Of a stretch of 64,000 bases of DNA, positions 59,270-64,000 are shown one piece after another; positions within the stretch are counted from its first letter, which is position 1, and each line of letters starts with the position of its first letter. A program made the position numbers and the translations under genes. The DNA comes from Chloroflexota bacterium (GTDB taxonomy: Bacteria; Chloroflexota; Limnocylindria; P2-11E): assembly GCA_027310565.1 (NCBI GenBank), contig DAIDAP010000023.1, positions 1 to 64,000 on the forward strand, read 5' to 3'. The notes beneath the pieces are model-generated. The model saw only the letters and a list, made by a program, of their open reading frames with translations, ran no database searches and was not told the DNA's origin.

Positions 59270-60624
59270 CCTTCCCCGCGGATCTCTTCCCCGACACCGC
59301 GCGCGTCGGCGCGGACGGGCATCTCTCGATCGGCGGATGCGATCTCGTCGCGCTCGCCGGCGAGTACGGCACGCCGCTCTACGTGTACGACGCCGCGACG
59401 GTCCTCGCGCGCGCCGGCGCGTACCGCGAGGCGCTGGCCGCGGCGTACCCGGCTCGCGCGACGATCTGCTACGCCGGCAAGGCGTACCTCGCACCGTGGC
59501 TCCTGCGGCTGCTGGCGCCGGAGGGCCTCGGCCTGGACGTCGTCTCCGGCGGCGAGCTCCACGTCGCGCTCCGCGCGGGCTTCCCCGCGAGGCGCATCTA
59601 CTTCCACGGCAACAACAAGAGCGAGGCCGAGCTCCGTCAGGCCGTCGCGAGCGGGGTCGGCCGCATCGTCGTCGACAACATGGACGAGGTGCGCCTCCTC
59701 TGGCGCGTCGCCATCGAGGCCGGCGTGTCCCAGCCGGTGCTGCTGCGCATCGCGCCCGGCGTGGACGTCCACACGCACGCGCACCTCGCGACCGGAGCGC
59801 CGGACACGAAGTTCGGCGTCGCCATCGACACGGGCTGGGCCGAGGCGCTCGTCCGCGCCATCGTCGACGCGCCCGCGCCGCGCCGGCCGGAGGCGCGGCT
59901 CGAGCTGCGCGGCTTCCACGTGCACATCGGCTCGCAGGTCCGCGAGCTCGCGCCGTACCGCGCGGCGGTAGACCGCCTCTTCGCGTTCGCGGCCGACATG
60001 CGCGAGCGCGCCGGGTTCGTCATGCGCGAGCTGTCGCCGGGCGGCGGCTACCCGGTGCGCTACGTCCCCGAGGATCCCGACGTGCGGCCGGTGGACATGG
60101 TGCGCGACGTCGCCGCGACCGCGATCGCGGCCGCGAGGAAGCACGGGTTCGAGCTCCCCGAGCTCACCATCGAGCCGGGACGCTCGATCGTCGCGCCGGC
60201 CGCCGTCGCGCTCTACCGCGTCGGCTCGGTGAAGCGCGGCGCTCGCACGTACGTCGCCGTCGACGGCGGGATGGCCGACAACATGCGGCCGGCGACGTAC
60301 GGCGCGGCGTACACGGCGGTCCTCGCGGACCGCGCGAACGAAGCGGCGGGAGACTTCGAGGGCAGCGCACCGGGGAGCGACCGGTTCGCGATCGCGGGGA
60401 AGTACTGCGAGACGGGGGACGTCCTCGTCCAGGACGTCCGCCTGCCGCCGCCCCGCGTCGGCGACCTCGTCGCGATCCCCGTCTCGGGCGCGTACCAGCT
60501 CGCGATGGCCAGCAACTACAACATGGCGCTCCGCCCCGCCGTCGTCGTCGTCGCGGACGGGGCCGCACGGCTGGTGCGCCGGCGGGAGACGTACGACGAC
60601 CTCCTCGCGGCCGATGTCGGCTGA
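59266..60624 (+). CDS. lysA: diaminopimelate decarboxylase
   Basis: Makes lysine from meso-diaminopimelate. PLP barrel with Lys72 in CYAGKAYLAP, DVVSGGELH, FHVHIGSQV, ELSPGGGYPV and IEPGRSIVAP; C-terminal GKYCETGDVL and SNYNMALRP complete the site at the dimer interface. 452 residues. ATG 59266 overlaps the ChrA relic as ATGA. With the adjacent dapF-like gene this should close the lysine pathway, if that protein is active. Confidence 0.95.
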   Translation: MTFPADLFPDTARVGADGHLSIGGCDLVALAGEYGTPLYVYDAATVLARAGAYREALAAAYPARATICYAGKAYLAPWLLRLLAPEGLGLDVVSGGELHVALRAGFPARRIYFHGNNKSEAELRQAVASGVGRIVVDNMDEVRLLWRVAIEAGVSQPVLLRIAPGVDVHTHAHLATGAPDTKFGVAIDTGWAEALVRAIVDAPAPRRPEARLELRGFHVHIGSQVRELAPYRAAVDRLFAFAADMRERAGFVMRELSPGGGYPVRYVPEDPDVRPVDMVRDVAATAIAAARKHGFELPELTIEPGRSIVAPAAVALYRVGSVKRGARTYVAVDGGMADNMRPATYGAAYTAVLADRANEAAGDFEGSAPGSDRFAIAGKYCETGDVLVQDVRLPPPRVGDLVAIPVSGAYQLAMASNYNMALRPAVVVVADGAARLVRRRETYDDLLAADVG

Positions 60625-60657
60625 TGGACGGCTCCGCTCGCGTCACTTCAGCCATGG

Positions 60658-60855
60658 ATGGACGTGACGCTCAGCGGGAACGCGACCGTCGGCGCCGGTC
60701 GGATCGAGTGGCTCGGCCGCTGCGGGGCGCCATACCCGGCGGTCCACCGCGCGCTCATCGCGATGGGCGCGAGCGAGGTAGACGCCGCGGACTCCGCGAG
60801 CGCCTCCTGGCGGGGCGCCCGCCGCTGCCGTGCTATCCCTCATACGCCGATATGA
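60658..60855 (+). CDS. 65-residue open frame upstream of the HTH/DUF6516 pair
   Basis: Third codon positions are mostly G or C as in real genes of this window, and the TGA overlaps the HTH start as ATGA. The product (GNATVGAGRIEWLGRCG, YPAVHRALIAMGASEVD) has no known family and becomes low-complexity at the end. It may be a fragment. The same DNA is also open in the frame of the HTH gene, but that reading is almost all Arg, Gly and Asp and is less likely. Confidence 0.35.
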   Translation: MDVTLSGNATVGAGRIEWLGRCGAPYPAVHRALIAMGASEVDAADSASASWRGARRCRAIPHTPI

Positions 60856-61181
60856 CGGTCAGAGCGGCTGCGGCGGCAGGGCCGGCGGCGCCCCGGGACT
60901 TCGAGCGCAAGGCGTTCTACTCGCCGAGGGAGTACGCCGCGCTCGCCGGCATCCATCCCTCGACCGTCCTCGACATGATCCACTCGGGCCGGCTCTGGGC
61001 CGTGCGCATCTCGGAGCGTATCTACCGCATCCCGCTGGCGGTCGTCATCACGACGCTCTATCCCGGCGAAAGGCGCGAGGTCCGCGTCGAGCGCACCGGC
61101 GACGTGAGGAAGCTGCTCCCCGACGATCGGCGCCGCTGGGCGGCCGAAGGTCTCGCTGCGCGCCGGAAGCGGTCTCGCTGA
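60852..61181 (+). CDS. HTH (excisionase/MerR-like) protein, likely antitoxin
   Basis: 109 residues. Core YSPREYAALAGIHPSTVLDMIHSGRLWAVRI, in parts, is the helix-turn-helix and wing of the excisionase/HTH_17 family. ATG 60852. A basic tail ends in RRKRSR. The partner gene downstream encodes a DUF6516 protein; such HTH/DUF6516 pairs look like toxin-antitoxin modules with the HTH protein as antitoxin and autorepressor. Confidence 0.78.
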   Translation: MTVRAAAAAGPAAPRDFERKAFYSPREYAALAGIHPSTVLDMIHSGRLWAVRISERIYRIPLAVVITTLYPGERREVRVERTGDVRKLLPDDRRRWAAEGLAARRKRSR

Positions 61182-61612
61182 CCGCGGCGCTCACGGCGAG
61201 GGCCGTCGACCTCCGCGTTCACCGTGTTTGGAAGGTCCTCGACGGCACATGCGGAGAGGTGACCCGCGTGCGCAGCGATCGCGACGGGAGCGACTGGCGC
61301 ATCGAGCTCGACGTCCTAGTGCCTGGGTACGGGGACCACGCCGCCTCGATGCGGTTCGTCGAGCACTGGCAGGCGATGCCGTCTTTCTGGCGGAGGCGCG
61401 AGTACGCGTATGACTACTTCCTCGAGCCTCGCGGCTCCGGGCGCCGCGCGCATCACTTCCACGACGGGATCGTGCACGCGCACTGCGAAGACCCCTTCCC
61501 GGCGCACACGCATTATCGCGACGTGGAGGTCGAGCTGCTGGAGGCCGCGGAGGACTTCGCAGCGTCCTTCGCGCGCGGCGCCGTCACGTACGTGGGGCTC
61601 TTTCCGCTGTGA
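61178..61612 (+). CDS. DUF6516-like protein, proposed CTG start
   Basis: 144 residues. FWRRREYAYDYFLEPRG and HHFHDGIVHAHCEDPFPAHTHYRD, in parts, fit the DUF6516 pattern of a His-rich region after YxYxF. CTG 61178 overlaps the HTH stop as CTGA; the first GTG in frame (61258) would remove 26 residues including strand 1 (DLRVHRVWKVLDG). Probably the toxin of the pair. Confidence 0.75.
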   Translation: MTAALTARAVDLRVHRVWKVLDGTCGEVTRVRSDRDGSDWRIELDVLVPGYGDHAASMRFVEHWQAMPSFWRRREYAYDYFLEPRGSGRRAHHFHDGIVHAHCEDPFPAHTHYRDVEVELLEAAEDFAASFARGAVTYVGLFPL

Positions 61613-61711
61613 TCCACGCCGTCGTCTTGGACCTCGACGAGCGTGAAGACGAGGAGCAGGGACGCGTCGGGCCGCCGCACCCGTGACGGGTAGCGGCGGC
61701 CCGCCTCCGCT

Positions 61712-62216
61712 CTACGGCAGGTTCACCCCGTATCCATTCGGCCGTGCCAGCGCGAGCACCTGGTGCCCCGGTCCGAGGTTCGGGTCGATGCCCTGGTCCA
61801 TCACGACCTCGAACTGGCCCCAGATGCAGTAGCCGCCGTCCGGCAGCGATGCGCCTTCAGCGCACGCGCCGACCCACTTGATCTTGTAGTGCCACACGGC
61901 GCCCGATCCGCCCCGGGGACGCACCGTTCCATTCGTTGTCGAGCCGCGCGGCGTAGCCGTTCGGGTCGTTCCACCCTTCATCGTTGCCGCGGTCCCACTC
62001 CGCGTTCCACTTCATGACGAGCCGATCCGGCGCGTAGGTGCCGAGGTAGTCCGCCGGCAGCCCCTTCGCCAGCGACCACGACGCGCCGGTCCCCACGAAG
62101 ACGCGTGCGCTGTCGTTGTAGCCGTACTCGTCGAAGCCGCCGTCGGCGGCCACGGGTATGGCGGGTGCGATGACAAGCGCGAGCGCGATGATCGATACGA
62201 GCAGCGATCGCTTCAC
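61712..62216 (-). pseudogene. secreted protein gene broken by a +1 frameshift
   Basis: The first frame from ATG 62216 gives a signal peptide (LLVSIIALALVIAPAIPVAA) and FDEYGYNDSARVFVGTG, LVMKWNAEWDRGNDEGW, ARLDNEWNG. The rest of the protein continues in the next frame as GAVWHYKIKWVGACAEGA, GGYCIWGQFEVVMDQG and ends GYGVNLP at 61712. The switch lies near 61900-61925, at a CCCCGGGG run, and needs one base to be skipped. Sequencing or assembly error, mutation or programmed shift are all possible. GGGAGGGTC precedes the ATG. Family unknown. Confidence 0.7.
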
Positions 62217-62380
62217 TGGACCCTCCCCAACCCCGAGATTCCCTGCGGTTGCAGTCCACTGCTGACCATCGGGAACAAGGCGGGTTCACTGAAGTCGTCC
62301 GGACACGGTTCGCGTGAAGCGGACGTACCACGACCTGCGCGCGGCCGACACGGCCTGAGGAGCCGGTCCTTCGCGCCGCG

Positions 62381-62989
62381 TCACGAGGCGAACACGACCT
62401 CGGTGATCCCGTCCCGCTCGGCGTGCGTGAACGACACCGCAGGCGCGCCGCGCCGGATGAGCCGCGAGTAGCGGCTCATGGCGACCGCCTCGCCGCGCGC
62501 GCCGACGGTCACCCGCGCGATCTTGGCCGCGCCGCTCGGGTGCGCGGCGGCCGCAGGCACGCGCACCTCGCGCGGGGTGACGTCCTGGATGAGGAACGGC
62601 AGCGGCGAGGCGAGCACGGCGCTGCGCCAGGCGATCCTCGTCCCGTCCGGCCGCGTCCGGCCCCCGTCCGTCGGCGGCAGCGTCACCAGATCCCCGAGCG
62701 CGTCCACGTCGGCCACGAGGTCGTCGGAGAGCAGCGCGAAGTCGGCCCAGCCGCCGCCCCGGTCGGCCACGTGCCACCAGCGGTGCGTCTTCGCCGCCGC
62801 GCTCCGCACGTCGTGGAAGGCGATGAGCTCGAGGTAGCTCCCGTCGGCGAACGCGACCAGCGCGTTGTGCGTGAGGCCGCCGGCGTGCTCGCCGCCGGGC
62901 GTGACGGTGAAGCCGCGCGCCTCGTGCGCGCGCACCGCCTCGTCCAGGTCCGGGACCACGAGGACGACGTGGTCGAGCATGCGCAGCAC
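62381..62989 (-). CDS. glyoxalase-like/VOC superfamily protein
   Basis: 202 residues. Begins LDHVVLVVPDLDEAVRAHEARGFTVTPGG, in parts the VOC half-site, with NALVAFADGSYLELIAF and a second half ending in EVVFAS. It resembles the PF13468 glyoxalase-like group of unknown function. A TACCCT element ends 6 bases before GTG 62989, which favours that start; ATG 62980 is 3 codons inside. Confidence 0.85.
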   Translation of the reverse strand: MLRMLDHVVLVVPDLDEAVRAHEARGFTVTPGGEHAGGLTHNALVAFADGSYLELIAFHDVRSAAAKTHRWWHVADRGGGWADFALLSDDLVADVDALGDLVTLPPTDGGRTRPDGTRIAWRSAVLASPLPFLIQDVTPREVRVPAAAAHPSGAAKIARVTVGARGEAVAMSRYSRLIRRGAPAVSFTHAERDGITEVVFAS

Positions 62990-62995
62990 CAGGGC

Positions 62996-63005
62996 AGGGT
63001 ACTCT
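62996..63005. promoter_or_regulatory. overlapping divergent -10 elements
   Basis: Minus strand TACCCT (62996-63001) ends 6 bases before the VOC gene GTG. Plus strand TACTCT (63000-63005) ends 9 bases before the ChrA GTG at 63015. The two elements share two bases, so the promoters should exclude one another. Confidence 0.5.
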
Positions 63006-63014
63006 CCGAGGCAC

Positions 63015-63539
63015 GTGACGACGGGCTCGATCCTTCGCAAGTTCCTCTGGGTCGGGCTCACCTCATTCGGCGCGGCGCGCTGGACGAACCTCCACCGCGT
63101 GTTCGTGCGCGACGGCCTCATCCCCGAGGACCTCTTCATGCGCGACCTCGCGGTGACGCAGACGCTCCCCGGGCCGGGCTTCGTCAACCTCACCGTGCTC
63201 TGCGGCATGCGCCTCGGCGGCTGGCGCATGGGGCTCGCCGCCGGCGCGCTGGTGCTCGGCCCGGGTCTGGTGGCCATCGCGCTCGCGTTGGCGTTCCTCT
63301 CCGGCGAGGAGCCTTGGGTCGCGCGCTTCCTCCACGGCATCCTCGTCGGCGCGGTCGGTGCGCTCGCGGCGGCCTTCATCCGCCTGGCGAGCCGGCGCGG
63401 CCGGAGCGTGTTCGACGCGTCGCTCGCCGCGGCGACGCTGCTGCTCATCGTCGCCGGCGTGCCGCTGTTCGCGGCGATCCTCCTCACCGGAGTCGTCGGG
63501 GCGACGCGGTATCGCATGCGTCCGGAGGAGGAGACATGA
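63015..63539 (+). CDS. chromate transporter, N-terminal short-chain subunit
   Basis: 174 residues with about six membrane segments, half the size of a full ChrA. FLWVGLTSFGAARWTNLHRV and AVTQTLPGPGFVNLTVLCG are the ChrA blocks. Short-chain ChrA proteins work as pairs encoded side by side, and the second half follows with an ATGA overlap. Exports chromate, perhaps in exchange for sulfate, by family knowledge. Confidence 0.9.
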   Translation: MTTGSILRKFLWVGLTSFGAARWTNLHRVFVRDGLIPEDLFMRDLAVTQTLPGPGFVNLTVLCGMRLGGWRMGLAAGALVLGPGLVAIALALAFLSGEEPWVARFLHGILVGAVGALAAAFIRLASRRGRSVFDASLAAATLLLIVAGVPLFAAILLTGVVGATRYRMRPEEET

Positions 63540-64000
63540 CCCTCATGGACGTGGCGCTGCTCTTCGCGCGGCTGGGCGCGCTCTCGTTCGGCGGCGGTCT
63601 CTCGATCCTCGCCGAGCTGCAGCGCGAGCTCGTCGAGACGCGCGGCGTGCTGACGCAGCAGCAGTTCGCCACGGCGTTCGCGCTCGGCCAGGCGACCCCG
63701 GGCCCCGGTGTGATCTACATGGTGCCGATCGGCTACGCCATCGCCGGCGTGCCGGGGGCGGTCGTCGCGCTCGTCTCGTTCCTCACGCTGCCGCTGCTGC
63801 TCCAGCTCGTCGTCGCCGGACAGTGGGAGCGTCTCGTCCGGAGCGCGTGGATGCGCGCGGCCAACCGCGCGCTCGTGCCGATCAGCGTCGGGCTCGTGGC
63901 CTCCTCTCTCCGCTCGCTCGGCACGCCGCTCCTCGGCGACCCGGTGGACACGGCCGGGATGATCGTCGCCGCCGTCGCGATGCTCAGATTCGGCGTGAGC
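63536..64000 (+). CDS. chromate transporter, second short-chain subunit (cut by window end)
   Basis: 155 residues are visible and the gene runs past the edge. FARLGALSFGGGLSILAELQ and FALGQATPGPGVIYMVPIG repeat the ChrA blocks in the second half-protein. ATG 63536 follows GGAGGAG and overlaps the first subunit stop as ATGA. Confidence 0.9.
   Translation, partial: MTLMDVALLFARLGALSFGGGLSILAELQRELVETRGVLTQQQFATAFALGQATPGPGVIYMVPIGYAIAGVPGAVVALVSFLTLPLLLQLVVAGQWERLVRSAWMRAANRALVPISVGLVASSLRSLGTPLLGDPVDTAGMIVAAVAMLRFGVS

Noticed and set aside
56128-60144. Minus-strand open frame of over 1300 codons across acyl-CoA dehydrogenase, dehydratase, dapF and lysA
   Set aside because: Only its last 384 codons form a real protein. 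The rest is an antisense or out-of-frame reading of convincing genes and is dominated by Arg, Ala and Gly, as expected at this GC content.
59337-60851. Long frame in phase with the HTH gene across lysA
   Set aside because: It is out of frame with lysA and consists of Arg/Gly/Ala-rich sequence; the HTH domain begins at ATG 60852.
61609-61686. 25-codon frame after the DUF6516 gene, starting by GTGA overlap
   Set aside because: Too short, no Shine-Dalgarno and no following gene on that strand; GTGA at a stop is frequent by chance here.
1-64000. tRNA, rRNA, CRISPR arrays, insertion sequences or prophage
   Set aside because: None recognised by eye: no cloverleaf with TTCGA loop, no regularly spaced repeats, no transposase or integrase. 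A covariance-model search was not possible.

Overview
This window is about 64 kb of very GC-rich bacterial DNA. Genes are tightly packed, many starts are GTG, and neighbouring genes very often share a 4-base GTGA or ATGA overlap. No rRNA, tRNA, CRISPR array or insertion sequence was recognised. The gene order rplU-rpmA-rpmE-tdk-DUF1385-prfA, CTC-type L25, GerMN/Gmad2 and AMIN-like lipoproteins, two GH57 enzymes and short-chain ChrA suggest an uncultivated Chloroflexota bacterium, perhaps Limnocylindria-like. That placement is inference; no marker phylogeny was run.

Layout. 0.2-7 kb: a lipoprotein nitroreductase, a Ca2+-type P-ATPase, and a minus-strand operon of a YjdF-like membrane protein, archease, RtcB and an alcohol dehydrogenase. 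7-17 kb: a GH57 branching enzyme, L25, an AMIN-like lipoprotein, then a plus-strand series of GH57 glucanotransferase, HtrA, an MFS transporter and ArgRS. 16.7-22.9 kb: a seven-gene minus-strand operon that begins with an ECF sigma factor and an anti-sigma-like protein and ends in a MacA/MacB-type exporter and a DUF5666 protein. 23-28.6 kb: a metallo-beta-lactamase-fold protein, then the ribosomal protein/tdk/prfA operon ending in a hydantoinase-like amidohydrolase. 28.6-38.9 kb: GerMN lipoprotein, DinB protein, and a peptide-uptake region (DppB/DppC, solute-binding lipoprotein, M19 dipeptidase) interrupted by an inverted oxidoreductase, then CapA and a GntR regulator. 39-45 kb: a TPR-HTH regulator, a decayed toxin-antitoxin pair, a beta-CASP nuclease, a GNAT and a FecR protein. 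45.2-50 kb: serine hydrolase-thyA-folA-HDAC-Yip1-like-DUF983. 50-57 kb: thioesterase and acyl-CoA dehydrogenase, a cluster of DnaA boxes, and a LysR-controlled isocitrate-lyase-like gene between two tiny coupled genes. 55.6-61.6 kb: a DUF4160/DUF2442 pair, a second acyl-CoA dehydrogenase, a PLP dehydratase, an odd DapF, LysA and an HTH/DUF6516 pair. The right edge holds a frameshifted secreted-protein gene, a VOC protein and a split ChrA running off the window.

The strongest general observation is about gene expression. Several genes have no usable ATG, GTG or TTG but have a CTG where the protein family should begin. In four of them that CTG overlaps the upstream stop as CTGA, taking the place of the usual GTGA/ATGA. 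Many first genes also have a TAnnnT -10-like hexamer only 6-10 bases before the start codon, which suggests widespread leaderless mRNA. Other points of interest are three helically phased DnaA boxes away from any recognised origin gene, a DapF with both catalytic cysteines replaced by serine, an ArgRS with both class I signatures altered, a terminator-like hairpin between the rplU promoter and gene, and two genes apparently collapsed by in-frame internal deletion.
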